64,000 nt of DNA from NCBI RefSeq assembly GCF_003953935.1, contig NZ_RXLQ01000006.1:1-64000 (forward strand). Direction: 5' to 3'. Shown here piece after piece: positions 8,579 to 17,447 of the stretch. The notes below the pieces were generated by a model. That model did no database searches and was not told the DNA's origin. It was given only the letters and a program-made list of their open reading frames with translations. Source of the stretch: Massilia atriviolacea. Its GTDB lineage: Bacteria; Pseudomonadota; Gammaproteobacteria; Burkholderiales; Burkholderiaceae_D. The position numbers were made by a program, and so were the translations under genes. Every line of letters starts with the position of its first letter. The stretch's first letter is position 1.

Positions 8579-9265
8579 TTATTTCTGGTTGCGCACGATG
8601 GCGACGTCGATGCCGGCGTCGACCAGTTTGGCGCGCGCCTTGTTCATCGACTCGACCTGGCCGAAGGGGCCGATGCGCACCCGGTGCAGCACGCCGCTGT
8701 CGTTGGCGCGCTCGCTGATGACCGCCTCGAAGCCGAGCAGCGCCAGCTTGGCGCGCGTGTTTTCGGCGTCCGCCACTTCGCGGAAGGCGCCGGCCTGCAG
8801 GTAGTACGTGATCTTTTCCTCGGCCGGTTCGGCGGCCGAGGACGGGATCACGTTTTGCGCCGGAGCGGTGGCGACCTGGGTTGGCGCAGGTGCGGGTGCC
8901 GGCGCCGGCGCCGCTTTTTCTTTCATGTTGGCGATGGCCGCGCCCAGCGGATCGGCTTCGGCCGGGGTGGCCGGCTTCGGCTTCTCGGTGACCTGCTTGT
9001 TGGCCGCCCGCGCCGCGTCCTTGTTCCCGTACAGCGGCTTGTTCGGATCGGCCGCCTGGCCGGCGGTCGGCTCGCTCATCTTGCCGGCCTTGCCGGTTTT
9101 GTCGGTGAAGGGCGTGGCGCCCTTGGTGATCGCCAGCGCCACTGCGACAGCGATCACCAGGCCCACGATCAGGCCGATGACGATGCCGGTGAGGGTATTG
9201 CCCTGCTGGAACTGGAACCGGTGCTTGAGCGGGAGTGTGGGCCGCAGGCGGGAGTCGCGTGTCAT
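8579..9265 (-). CDS. SPOR-domain cell-division/wall protein (FtsN-like architecture)
   Basis: Encodes 228 residues with a short cytoplasmic N-terminus, one membrane helix (about residues 27-48, rich in Ile/Val/Gly), a Lys/Pro/Ala-rich periplasmic linker and a C-terminal SPOR domain (ITYYLQAGAFREVADAENTRAKL). This matches the layout of FtsN-like proteins encoded after argS in betaproteobacteria, although homology to FtsN outside the SPOR domain cannot be judged by eye. ATG 9265 is preferred over an in-frame TTG at 9277. argS lies directly upstream on the same strand. Confidence 0.85.
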   Translation of the reverse strand: MTRDSRLRPTLPLKHRFQFQQGNTLTGIVIGLIVGLVIAVAVALAITKGATPFTDKTGKAGKMSEPTAGQAADPNKPLYGNKDAARAANKQVTEKPKPATPAEADPLGAAIANMKEKAAPAPAPAPAPTQVATAPAQNVIPSSAAEPAEEKITYYLQAGAFREVADAENTRAKLALLGFEAVISERANDSGVLHRVRIGPFGQVESMNKARAKLVDAGIDVAIVRNQK

Positions 9266-9289
9266 TGGAGCTTTCAATCGAAGAAACGG

Positions 9290-10999
9290 TTACATTGTTT
9301 CCGGCGCCGACACGCCGATCAGGGCCAGGCCGTTGCGCAGCACCTGGCGCGTGGCGACCATCAGCGCCAGGCGCGCCAGCTTGAGCGCCTCGTCGTCGAC
9401 CAGCACGCGTTCCGCAAAATAGAAGCTGTGCAGGTTGGCGGCCAGGTCGCGCAGGTAGAACGCCACCTGGTGCGGACCGAGTTCGGTCTGGGCGCGCGCC
9501 AGCATTTCCGGGTAGGCGGCCAGGGTCGCCAGCAGCGTCATTTCGGTCGGCGCGGTCAGCGGCGCCAGGTCGACCGATGCCAGCGAGGCGATGTCGCCCG
9601 TGAACTGCTCCAGCATGCGGCAGATGCGCGCGTGCGCGTACTGCACGTAATACACCGGGTTCTCGTCGGACGTCTTCAAGGCGATATCGACGTCGAACAC
9701 GAATTCGGTATCGGCCTTGCGCGAGATGAGGAAGAAGCGCACGGCGTCGCGGCCCTTGGCGATGTCGCCGTTGCCGGACCATTCGATCAGGTCGCGCACC
9801 GTGACGTAGGAGCCGGCGCGCTTGGAGATCTTGACCTCTTCGCCATCCTTCATCACGGTGACCATCTTGTGCAGCACGTAGTCGGGATACCCCTGCGGGA
9901 TCTCCAGGCCGACCGCCTGCAGGCCGGCGCGCACGCGCGCGATGGTGCCGTGGTGATCGCTGCCCTGGATGTTGATGGCCTGGGTGAAGCCGCGTTGCCA
10001 CTTGACGATGTGGTACGCCACGTCCGGCACGAAATAAGTGAAGCCGCCTTCGGACTTGCGCATCACGCGGTCCTTGTCGTCGCCGTACTCGGTGGTGCGC
10101 AGCCACAGCGCGCCATCCTGCTCGTAGGTCTTGCCGGCCTTGATCAGGGCCTCGACCGCCTTGTCGACCTTGCCGTCGGCGTACAGGGACGATTCGAGGT
10201 AGTAATTATCGAACTTGACGCCGAAGGCCTGCAGGTCGATATCCTGTTCGTTGCGCAGGTAGGTGACGGCGAACGGGCGGATCGAATCGAGGTCGTCGAC
10301 ATTGCCGCTGGCGGTGGCGGGCAGGCCGTCGCTGGCCGAGACGGTTTTGCCGGCCAGGTAATCGGCGGCGATATCGGCGATGTAGTCGCCGTTGTAGGCC
10401 GACTCGGGCCATGCGGCGTCGCCCGGCTTGAAGCCGCGCGCGCGCGCCTGGACCGAATTGGCCAGGGTGGCGATCTGCACGCCGGCGTCGTTGTAATAGA
10501 ACTCGCGGGTGACCGCGTAGCCCTGGGCGTCGAACAGCGCGGCCAGGGCGTCGCCGAGGGCGGCCTGGCGGCCGTGGCCGACGTGCAGGGGGCCGGTCGG
10601 ATTGGCCGAGACGAATTCGAGGATGACCTTCTTGCCGGCGCCGGCGTCGCTGCGGCCGAAGGACTGGCCTTCGGCGAGGATGGTCTTGACCACCGACTGC
10701 TTGGCGGCAGCGGCCACGCGCAGGTTGATGAAACCGGGGCCGGCGATATCGGCGCTGTCGACCAGGGCTTTGCCGGCCGGGTTATCGAGCAGGGCGGCGA
10801 CGATTTTCTGGGCCAGTTCGCGCGGATTCATCTTGAGCTGCTTGGCCAGCTGCATGGCGATATTGCAGGCGATGTCGCCGTGCGAAGGATCGCGCGGGCG
10901 CTCCAGGACGACGGACGGCGTGATGCCGGTGCCATCGAGGACAGGGGCGAGGGCGGCCTGGAACAGGGCGGCGATTTCTTGTTTTTGTGAGGCGAGCAT
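9290..10999 (-). CDS. argS: Arginyl-tRNA synthetase
   Basis: Class I synthetase of 569 residues that charges tRNA-Arg. The HIGH-type motif is LHVGHGR (within [19 protein letters not shown]) and the KMSKS-equivalent is VKISKRAG, as usual for ArgRS. The N-terminal Add-1-like tRNA-binding domain and the C-terminal helical anticodon domain ([24 protein letters not shown] end) fit the family length. ATG 10999 has no strong Shine-Dalgarno. It heads the minus-strand group argS-SPOR-dsbA-SDR-birA-coaX-SPOR. Confidence 0.97.
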   Translation of the reverse strand: MLASQKQEIAALFQAALAPVLDGTGITPSVVLERPRDPSHGDIACNIAMQLAKQLKMNPRELAQKIVAALLDNPAGKALVDSADIAGPGFINLRVAAAAKQSVVKTILAEGQSFGRSDAGAGKKVILEFVSANPTGPLHVGHGRQAALGDALAALFDAQGYAVTREFYYNDAGVQIATLANSVQARARGFKPGDAAWPESAYNGDYIADIAADYLAGKTVSASDGLPATASGNVDDLDSIRPFAVTYLRNEQDIDLQAFGVKFDNYYLESSLYADGKVDKAVEALIKAGKTYEQDGALWLRTTEYGDDKDRVMRKSEGGFTYFVPDVAYHIVKWQRGFTQAINIQGSDHHGTIARVRAGLQAVGLEIPQGYPDYVLHKMVTVMKDGEEVKISKRAGSYVTVRDLIEWSGNGDIAKGRDAVRFFLISRKADTEFVFDVDIALKTSDENPVYYVQYAHARICRMLEQFTGDIASLASVDLAPLTAPTEMTLLATLAAYPEMLARAQTELGPHQVAFYLRDLAANLHSFYFAERVLVDDEALKLARLALMVATRQVLRNGLALIGVSAPETM

Positions 11000-11130
11000 G
11001 AGTGTTGATCTGTAGAGTGGTCGAGCGGTGGCGGTGCCACGGGCAATAGTAGCTCAATTATACTGGTTTGCCGCCCCTCTGAGTCCGCCCGCGCAAGCCA
11101 TCGTCAGCCCCCCGCCGCCGCCAATCCCCC

Positions 11131-11302
11131 AACCGGGGTCAGAGCTTTAACTAGCAACAAAATTCCCCGGAGTCATAGCTTTGGTCTCGATGAATCCGCT
11201 TCATCGTCTCGTGCCATGGCGCGATGGCCCGGATTTGTCGCTTCCGAGGTAAAAATGTTGGGTTTGTGCTAGATGTTTCTAATTAAAGCTCTGACCCCGG
11301 TT
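11131..11302. repeat. MITE-like element with perfect 20-bp terminal inverted repeats
   Basis: The left end 11131-11150 (AACCGGGGTCAGAGCTTTAA) is the exact reverse complement of 11283-11302. A degenerate internal copy of the end lies at 11165-11182. The centre holds a 7-bp-stem hairpin at 11188-11206 and the palindrome GCCATGGC at 11213-11220. No transposase fits in 172 bases, so it would be non-autonomous. GGGGTCAGAGC-type ends resemble sequences flanking REP-associated tyrosine transposases in proteobacteria; that link is from memory and unproven here. No target-site duplication is evident. Confidence 0.75.
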
Positions 11303-11354
11303 GTAGGATTTCTAAATGTTTCTAATTAAAGCTCTGACCCCGGTTGTAGGATTT
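11273..11354. repeat. Two direct copies of a 39-bp unit carrying the element's right end
   Basis: The stretches 11273-11311 and 11316-11354 are identical over 39 bases and are separated by 4 bases, a period of 43. Each contains the 20-bp terminal repeat in the right-end orientation. This looks like tandem duplication of the right end of the MITE-like element, or the scar of two insertions or excisions at one place. Confidence 0.85.
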
Positions 11355-11473
11355 TGGGTTGGATAAGCGTTGGGCGTTGGAAGAATGTGTTGTCATAAAG
11401 GATCGTTTAAGCCTGCGCGAAGGCGAACCCGGTACAATTGCGCCTTTATTAAGTAGCTGAGCTGATCCCGACC

Positions 11474-12895
11474 ATGACCAACAAGCGCCCGACGCTCTCC
11501 ATCAAACCCGCCGCCGCCAAAAACGCCAAGCCGGCCGCGCAGCGCATGCGCGCCAGCTATGAGGTCAAACCGGTCCTGCAGCCCGGCTACCGCCCCGACC
11601 TGAAGGCCGATTCGCTCGCACTGTGCCTGCTCGGCGCGGCGAATGCCGTGGCCCAGGTGCGCGCCGGCGCGGCCTTGCCGCAGGCGCTGCTGACCGCGTT
11701 CGGGGTGACCGCCGCCGCTCCCCAGGCGCGCGGAGCGATCCAGGATATCGCTTACCGCACCATGCGCCAGCTCGGCCGCAGCGAAACCCTGCTCGGCCTG
11801 ATGACGTCGAAGGCGCCCGAGCCGCCCATGCTGGCCAGCCTGCTGTGCTGCGCCCTGACCCTGATCGATACCCCGGACGGCGCCGAGCCGCCCTATGAAG
11901 TGTTTACCGTCGTCGACCAGGCCGTCACCGTGGCCAGCTCGCATCCCGACATGGCGCACGCCAAGGGCATGGTCAACGCCGTGCTGCGCCGCTTCCTGCG
12001 CGAGCGCGAGGACCTGCTCAAGACCGCGCTGATGCAGCCGGTGGCGCAGTTCAATTATCCGCAGTGGTGGATCGATGCCGCCAAGGCGGCCTACCCGGGC
12101 AACTGGCAGGCCATCCTCGCGGCCGGCAACGCGCAGCCGCCCCTGACCCTGCGCGTGAACCGGCGCAAGACCACGGTCGAGGCCTACCTGCGCTTGCTGG
12201 CCGACGCCGGCATGGGCGCCACCCAGATCGGCCCGTCCGCCGTGCGCCTCGACAAGGCGCTGGGCGTGGCCCTGATTCCCGGGTTCGACGAGGGGCTGGC
12301 CTCGGTCCAGGATGCCGGCGCCCAGCTGGCCGCGCCGCTGCTCGATGTGCAGGACGGCATGCGCGTGCTGGACGCCTGCGCCGCCCCCGGCGGCAAGACC
12401 TGCCACCTGCTGGAACTGGCGCAGCTGGAGCTGACCGCGCTCGATTCGGACCCGAAGCGCCTCGAACGCGTGGGCGAGAACCTGGAACGCCTCGGCCTCG
12501 GCGCCACCCTGAAAGCCTTCGAAGCCCAGACCAGCGTATGGTGGGACGGCCAGCAGTTCGACCGCATCCTGGCCGACGTGCCGTGCACGGCCTCGGGCAT
12601 CGTGCGCCGCCACCCGGACATCCGCTGGTTGCGGCGCAAGGGCGATGCACTCCAACTTGCAACACTTTCGGCCAAAATTCTCGACAACCTTTGGCAGATG
12701 CTGCGCCCGAATGGTAAATTGCTGTTCGTGACATGTTCGCTCTGGCCCCAGGAATCGGAGGCGCAGGCCGCCGCATTCGCGGTGCGCCATAACGCGACCC
12801 GCCTGGCCGCGCCGGGACAGTTGCTTCCGACCGGTACCGCCGTGCAGGATCATGACGGTTTGTTCTACGCCCTGTTTCAAAAAAACGCGACGTAA
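11474..12895 (+). CDS. rsmB: 16S rRNA m5C967 methyltransferase RsmB
   Basis: Methylates C967 of 16S rRNA using S-adenosylmethionine. The protein has 473 residues with an N-terminal NusB-like RNA-binding domain (about 45-200) and a C-terminal Rossmann methyltransferase domain. Key motifs are VLDACAAPGGKTCHL (SAM binding), DVPCTASGIVRRHPD with C371, and FVTCSLWPQESE with catalytic C421. The Thr after C371 replaces the more usual Ser and should be tolerated. An Ala/Lys-rich N-terminal extension of about 25 residues precedes the NusB-like part. A DUF4390 gene follows. Confidence 0.95.
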   Translation: MTNKRPTLSIKPAAAKNAKPAAQRMRASYEVKPVLQPGYRPDLKADSLALCLLGAANAVAQVRAGAALPQALLTAFGVTAAAPQARGAIQDIAYRTMRQLGRSETLLGLMTSKAPEPPMLASLLCCALTLIDTPDGAEPPYEVFTVVDQAVTVASSHPDMAHAKGMVNAVLRRFLREREDLLKTALMQPVAQFNYPQWWIDAAKAAYPGNWQAILAAGNAQPPLTLRVNRRKTTVEAYLRLLADAGMGATQIGPSAVRLDKALGVALIPGFDEGLASVQDAGAQLAAPLLDVQDGMRVLDACAAPGGKTCHLLELAQLELTALDSDPKRLERVGENLERLGLGATLKAFEAQTSVWWDGQQFDRILADVPCTASGIVRRHPDIRWLRRKGDALQLATLSAKILDNLWQMLRPNGKLLFVTCSLWPQESEAQAAAFAVRHNATRLAAPGQLLPTGTAVQDHDGLFYALFQKNAT

Positions 12896-12938
12896 CGGGT
12901 CCTTCGACTATGCGAACTTTTAAGGCTCTGTCCCTCCT

Positions 12939-13514
12939 GTGACATTACGATTTTTCCGACTCCTGGCCTGCCAGCTGCTGCTGATGTTCGCGTCCGTGTG
13001 CGCGTTCGTGCCGGCATGGGCGGCGGACGTGGTCGATGTCACGCATGCGCATATCGAGGCGACCGACGAGGGCTACCGCCTGGCCGCCAGCTATGCCTTC
13101 GACCTGAACGAGGGGCTGGAAGACGCGATCAAGCACGGCGTGCAGCTGTACTTCACCACCGAAATCGAACTGACCCGCCCGCGCTGGTACTGGTACGACG
13201 ACAAGGCCGTGTCGGCGCGCCAGACCATCCGCATCTGGCACAATGTGCTCACGCGCCAGTACCATGTGTCGGTGCTGGGCAGCATGGCGCAGAGCTTTCC
13301 GACCCTGGAAGACGCGATGGTGCTGATCCGCCGCCCCAGCCGCTGGGTGATCGCGCCGAAAGGGGCGCTCAAGCGCGGCGAAACCTACAACGTCACCGTG
13401 CGCATGTTCATGGACCGCCAGCTGCTGCCCAAGCCGATGCAGGTCAATGCGCTGAATAATTCCGACTGGCGCCTGGCTTCCAAGAACAAGTCCTTCCCTT
13501 ACACGGCAGAGTAA
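12939..13514 (+). CDS. DUF4390 family secreted protein
   Basis: Encodes 191 residues with a clear signal peptide ending near AWA-AD (about residue 29), so it should be exported. The mature part is beta-rich with many aromatics (PRWYWYDDKAV, RIWHNVLTRQYHV) and matches my recollection of DUF4390. The family is usually found, as here, between rsmB and an NtrY-like kinase gene in betaproteobacteria. Function is unknown; context suggests a periplasmic partner of that kinase, which is inference. GTG 12939 is the only start that keeps the whole signal peptide. The next gene begins 5 bases after its stop. Confidence 0.8.
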   Translation: MTLRFFRLLACQLLLMFASVCAFVPAWAADVVDVTHAHIEATDEGYRLAASYAFDLNEGLEDAIKHGVQLYFTTEIELTRPRWYWYDDKAVSARQTIRIWHNVLTRQYHVSVLGSMAQSFPTLEDAMVLIRRPSRWVIAPKGALKRGETYNVTVRMFMDRQLLPKPMQVNALNNSDWRLASKNKSFPYTAE

Positions 13515-13519
13515 AAAGA

Positions 13520-15814
13520 GTGAAACAGGTCTTGCGCTATGCCGTGATGGTCGGCGCCGCCGTCGTCAGCATCCTCCTGTTCCTGCTCGCCTCCGCCTCC
13601 GACAATTCGGGCTTCTTCGACCGTTACTACACCTGGCTGCTCGGCCTGAACGCCGCCGTGGCCGGCGCGCTGCTGGTGTTCGTGGTGGTGGCGCTGGCGC
13701 GCCTGTATGTGCGCTACAAGAGCGGCAAGTTCGGCTCGCGCCTGATGACGCGCCTGGTGCTGCTGTTCGCCGGCATCGGCATCCTGCCGGGCCTGGTGAT
13801 CTTCCTGATCTCGGTGCGCTTCGTGTCGAATTCGATCGAATCCTGGTTCAACGTGAAGATCGAGGCGGCGCTGGAATCGGGCGTGAGCCTGGGCGTGGCC
13901 GCGCTCGATCAGGCGCGCAGCGAACTGGGCTCGATCGGCGAGATCAGCGCGGCCACCATCGCCGGCCAGGACGCGCTGGCCTCGCACGATATCCTCACGC
14001 GCCTGGTGCAGGACCAGGAGGGGATGCTGAGCGCGGTGATCATCGGCCAGGACGGCAAGATGATCACCAGCGCGGCCGCGCCGCGGGTCGACCTGAAGAC
14101 CGATATGCCGACCCCGGCTATGCTGCTGCAGGCGGTCATGCCGGGCGGGTATTCGGTGGCCGAGGGCGGGGTGGAGCGCGATTTCAAGGATGCCAGCGGC
14201 AACCACGGGGGCGTGCCGAGCGCGCTCGACGGCGCCACCAGCCTGCGCCTGCGCGTGGTGCTGGCCATTCCCGAGCCGCCCGGGGCGGCGCCGCGCTTCC
14301 TGCAGCTGATCCAGGCGGTGCCGGTCAAGCTGGCGCTCAACGCCGAGGTGCTGCGCACCGCCTACAGCGAGTACCAGGAGCGCTTCGTGGCGCGCACCGG
14401 CCTGCGCAAGATGTACATCGAAACGCTGACCCTGACCCTGCTGCTGGCGATCTTCGGCGCGATCGCCAGCGCCTTCGTGATCGCCGGCAAACTGGCGCAG
14501 CCGCTGCTGGTGCTGGCCGAGGGCACGCGCGCGGTGGCCGAGGGCGACCTGTCGCCGCGCCCGATCGTGGCCACCTCGGACGAACTGGGTACCCTGACCC
14601 AATCGTTCAACACCATGACCGGCCAGCTGTTCGAGGCGCGCAGCGCGGTCGAGCGCAACCGCGCGGCCCTGCAAAGCGCCAAGGCGCACCTGGAATCGGT
14701 GCTGGAAAATATGTCGGCCGGGGTGATCGTGCTGGACGCCGATTCGAAGCTGGTCAGTTCGAACGAGGCGGTCGAGCGCATCCTGCAGCACGACGTGGCC
14801 AGCCACATGGGCATGGCGCTGGCCGCGATCGACGGACTGGAAATGTTCGCGCAAGCCATCGCCAAGGCGTTTTCGGCCCAGAGCGCGCAGAGCGCCGCCG
14901 GTTCGCCGCGCAAGCAGAGCAAGCAGGCCCACTGGCAGCAGCAGATCGAAATCCCGCGCCGGCTCGGCACCAGCGACGACCATGACATCACCCTGCTGGC
15001 GCGCGGCTCGCGCCTGCCGGTCGGCGCCGGCAGCGGCTACATCGTGGTGTTCGACGATATCTCGGATGTGATTTCGGCGCAGCGCTCGATGGCCTGGGGC
15101 GAAGTGGCGCGCCGCCTGGCGCACGAAATCAAGAATCCGCTGACCCCGATCCAGCTCTCGGCCGAGCGCATGCAGATGAAGCTCGAAGCGCGCCTGGAGG
15201 GGAGCGACCGCGACCTGCTCAACAAGGGCACCGCCACCATCGTCAACCAGGTCGACGCCATGAAGCGCATGGTGGACGACTTCCGCGACTATGCCAAGGC
15301 GCCCCCGGCCGTGCTCGACAAGCTCGACCTGAATGCCCTGGTCGGCGAAATCCTGCATATGTACCTATCCGGCGACGAAAGCGATATTATTCATGCTGAG
15401 CTTGCCGACACGCTGCCGGCGGTGATGGGCGACGCCACCCAATTGCGCCAGGTGATCCATAACCTGCTGCAAAATGCCCAGGATGCGATGAGCGAGCGCG
15501 CTGCGGATGCGCCGCCGGCGCGCATCGATATCACGACCGAGGCGATTCATTACCAGGGCGCGAACGGGGCCGGAACCGCGGTGCGCTTGTCGATCGTCGA
15601 TAACGGACCGGGATTCGCCCCTAAAATCCTGTCGCGCGCATTCGAGCCGTATGTGACCTCGAAAGTGCGCGGAACCGGACTGGGACTGCCGATGGTGAAG
15701 AAAATCATCGACGAACACGGCGGCAAGATCGAGATACAGAACCGGAGTGACGGAACTGGCGCGTCGGTGTTGATTTTACTGTTAAAGTTAGCACCGGCCA
15801 GCGTTGTGGCATAA
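13520..15814 (+). CDS. NtrY-like membrane sensor histidine kinase
   Basis: Encodes 764 residues with N-terminal membrane helices near 9-25, 40-62 and 75-100, a periplasmic region, another helix at about 300-320, then HAMP, a PAS-like segment (HLESVLENMSAGVIVLDADSK), HisKA with phospho-acceptor H535 in RRLAHEIKNPLTP, and HATPase (VDNGPGFAP, GTGLGLPMVKKI). This order is that of NtrY-type kinases. GTG is the start. The response regulator gene follows 83 bases later, so it should be the cognate partner. In other bacteria such systems respond to nitrogen or redox state; the signal here is unknown. Confidence 0.9.
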   Translation: MKQVLRYAVMVGAAVVSILLFLLASASDNSGFFDRYYTWLLGLNAAVAGALLVFVVVALARLYVRYKSGKFGSRLMTRLVLLFAGIGILPGLVIFLISVRFVSNSIESWFNVKIEAALESGVSLGVAALDQARSELGSIGEISAATIAGQDALASHDILTRLVQDQEGMLSAVIIGQDGKMITSAAAPRVDLKTDMPTPAMLLQAVMPGGYSVAEGGVERDFKDASGNHGGVPSALDGATSLRLRVVLAIPEPPGAAPRFLQLIQAVPVKLALNAEVLRTAYSEYQERFVARTGLRKMYIETLTLTLLLAIFGAIASAFVIAGKLAQPLLVLAEGTRAVAEGDLSPRPIVATSDELGTLTQSFNTMTGQLFEARSAVERNRAALQSAKAHLESVLENMSAGVIVLDADSKLVSSNEAVERILQHDVASHMGMALAAIDGLEMFAQAIAKAFSAQSAQSAAGSPRKQSKQAHWQQQIEIPRRLGTSDDHDITLLARGSRLPVGAGSGYIVVFDDISDVISAQRSMAWGEVARRLAHEIKNPLTPIQLSAERMQMKLEARLEGSDRDLLNKGTATIVNQVDAMKRMVDDFRDYAKAPPAVLDKLDLNALVGEILHMYLSGDESDIIHAELADTLPAVMGDATQLRQVIHNLLQNAQDAMSERAADAPPARIDITTEAIHYQGANGAGTAVRLSIVDNGPGFAPKILSRAFEPYVTSKVRGTGLGLPMVKKIIDEHGGKIEIQNRSDGTGASVLILLLKLAPASVVA

Positions 15815-15897
15815 GCGTTGAATCAAGAATAAAATCGCGGCTGTGAGCGGTATGCGCTGCATGCCATTGGAGCGGGCAAAAAGAGGAAGGCAAACAC

Positions 15898-16617
15898 ATG
15901 GCAAACATTCTCGTAGTTGATGATGAAATGGGCATCCGCGAGTTACTCTCGGAAATCTTGGGCGACGAAGGCCATGCAATCACGCTCGCTGAAAATGCGC
16001 AGCAGGCCCGCGATGCGCGCGCGGCCGGGGCACCGGACCTGGTGCTGCTCGATATCTGGATGCCCGATACCGACGGTGTCACCCTGCTCAAGGAGTGGCA
16101 GCGCGACGGCCTGCTGACCATGCCGGTCATCATGATGTCGGGGCACGCCACCATCGATACGGCGGTCGAGGCAACCCGCATCGGCGCGCTCAATTTCCTG
16201 GAAAAGCCGATCGCGCTGCAAAAACTGCTGAAAGCGGTGCAGCAGGGCCTGACCCGGGCCCAGGAAGTGGTGCGCGCGCCGGTGATCGCGCCGCGCCCGA
16301 TGCTGGCGCCCCAGCCCGAGGAAAGCCCGATGACGGCCTCGGCCATGTTTTCGGCGCAAACCCCGCAATCGGCCATCGCCCCGCGCATGGGCGGCTTGCC
16401 GAACGGCGAAGGGCACGGCTTCAACCTGAGTTTCGACCTGCCGCTGCGCGAGGCGCGCGACGCCTTCGAACGCATGTATTTCGAGCATCACCTGGGGCGC
16501 GAGGGCGGCAGCATGACCCGCGTGGCCGAAAAAACCGGCCTCGAACGCACCCACCTGTACCGCAAGCTCAAGCAGCTCGGCGTCGAGCCGGGCAAGCTGG
16601 CCAAAAAGAACGGATGA
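15898..16617 (+). CDS. Two-domain response regulator (receiver plus Fis-type HTH), NtrX-like without AAA+ domain
   Basis: Encodes 239 residues. The receiver domain (1-120) has acidic residues D8-D9, phospho-acceptor D52 in LLDIWMPD and the KPI lysine. A Pro/Ala-rich linker (about 125-170) leads to a C-terminal Fis-type helix-turn-helix (EARDAFERMYFEHHL ... EKTGLERTHLYRKLKQLGV). Canonical NtrX/NtrC regulators carry a sigma-54-activating AAA+ ATPase between these parts; it is absent, so this protein should not activate sigma-54 polymerase by ATP hydrolysis. It is paired with the upstream NtrY-like kinase. Confidence 0.9.
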   Translation: MANILVVDDEMGIRELLSEILGDEGHAITLAENAQQARDARAAGAPDLVLLDIWMPDTDGVTLLKEWQRDGLLTMPVIMMSGHATIDTAVEATRIGALNFLEKPIALQKLLKAVQQGLTRAQEVVRAPVIAPRPMLAPQPEESPMTASAMFSAQTPQSAIAPRMGGLPNGEGHGFNLSFDLPLREARDAFERMYFEHHLGREGGSMTRVAEKTGLERTHLYRKLKQLGVEPGKLAKKNG

Positions 16618-17036
16618 GCGCACCCGCTGCGCGCAGGGCGGCCCTGACCCTGGTCACGGGCGGCTCGGCGGCGCAGCGCGAGGCGGCCATCGCGGCGCGC
16701 CTCGCGGCCTTGTCGCCGGCCGGCAAGCCTGGCCCCGGGCCCGAAGCGGCCGCCGGCGCGCAGGAGGCGGTCGCCGTCCTGCTCGAAGGCTTGCCGTCCG
16801 GCCAAACCCTGCTCTCTCCCTCCGACCGCCTGCAGATTCACCGGATCGCACCCGGTTGCCTGTGCTGCACCGGCCATCTCGTTTTACGTGTAACATTAAA
16901 CCGGATCCTGCGTCTGCGCCCCGACCGGCTGTTCATCGGGCTGGCCGCCACGGACCACCTTGATCAGTTGCGATCGTGGCTGCAACACCCGCCATACGAT
17001 CAGCTGTTGGAACCGACAGCGGACCTGCGCACTTGA
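16614..17036 (+). CDS. Short CobW/P47K-like protein lacking a proper P-loop
   Basis: Encodes 140 residues starting at an ATG that overlaps the stop of the regulator gene (ATGA). A CxCC-type motif (APGCLCCTGHLVLRVTLNRIL) followed by RPDRLFIGLA matches the metal-binding and strand region of CobW-family GTPases. The expected Walker A near the N-terminus reads LVTGGSAAQRE and lacks the GK[ST] signature, and the usual C-terminal half is missing. It may be a non-GTP-binding metal handler or a gene in decay. Coupling to the two-component genes is notable. Confidence 0.6.
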   Translation: MSAPAARRAALTLVTGGSAAQREAAIAARLAALSPAGKPGPGPEAAAGAQEAVAVLLEGLPSGQTLLSPSDRLQIHRIAPGCLCCTGHLVLRVTLNRILRLRPDRLFIGLAATDHLDQLRSWLQHPPYDQLLEPTADLRT

Positions 17037-17105
17037 AATCGGTCCGCATAGCCCCACCTGCTCTGTCGAGCACAGTGGAACGTCTGATCGAGCGAAGGAG
17101 CATTC

Positions 17106-17363
17106 ATGAACATGATCTACAACAGTGAACAGTACAGTGTGGTCGAATTCGGCGTCGATCACAACCTCGAAGCCCTGCGCTTCGGCGGCTATGAAATCGT
17201 CGACAAATCCGGTCGCCGTGAAGCGTTTATCGGCGGCAAACTTGCGCAATCGTTCAGGCGCGACGTCAACAACCTGATCGCCAGCGAACCGACCATGGAA
17301 GAGATCGACGACTTCCTCGGCTCCTACGACTCGCTGATGAGCCAACCGGTGTTGTTGCACTAA
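17106..17363 (+). CDS. DUF3567 family protein
   Basis: Small acidic protein of 85 residues of the DUF3567 family, which as far as I know is restricted to Burkholderiales and nearby betaproteobacteria. Recognisable pieces are the start MNMIYNSEQYSVVEFG and the core YEIVDKSGRREAFIGG followed by LAQSF. No catalytic motif or membrane segment is visible, and its function is unknown. A good AAGGAG ribosome site sits 6 bases before the ATG. Confidence 0.85.
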   Translation: MNMIYNSEQYSVVEFGVDHNLEALRFGGYEIVDKSGRREAFIGGKLAQSFRRDVNNLIASEPTMEEIDDFLGSYDSLMSQPVLLH

Positions 17364-17447
17364 TACCCCCGCAGTCCGGCAGGCAGGCATGACGCCGTCC
17401 GGGCTGCCGCTGCGCAGCTTGCCGTCCGAACATGGTATTCTTGCGCG

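Larger units (their letters stand above)
11000..11473. other. Non-coding, repeat-rich gap between argS and rsmB
   Basis: The two divergently transcribed genes are separated by 474 bases without a convincing gene. The gap holds a MITE-like inverted repeat (11131-11302), a second copy of its right end (to 11354) and presumably both promoters. Base composition in the element is clearly more AT-rich than the flanking genes. Confidence 0.8.

Noticed and set aside
7736-10990. Open frame of 1084 codons on the plus strand opposite dsbA, a SPOR gene and argS
   Set aside because: It is antisense to well-identified genes, rich in Arg/Gly/His/Val as mirror translations are, and has no recognisable domain. 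Long antisense frames are expected when third-position GC is high.
11188-11262. Possible tiny minus-strand peptide (MARDDEADSSRPKL) inside the MITE-like element
   Set aside because: It has 14 codons, no ribosome site and no similarity; it lies across the element's internal hairpin.
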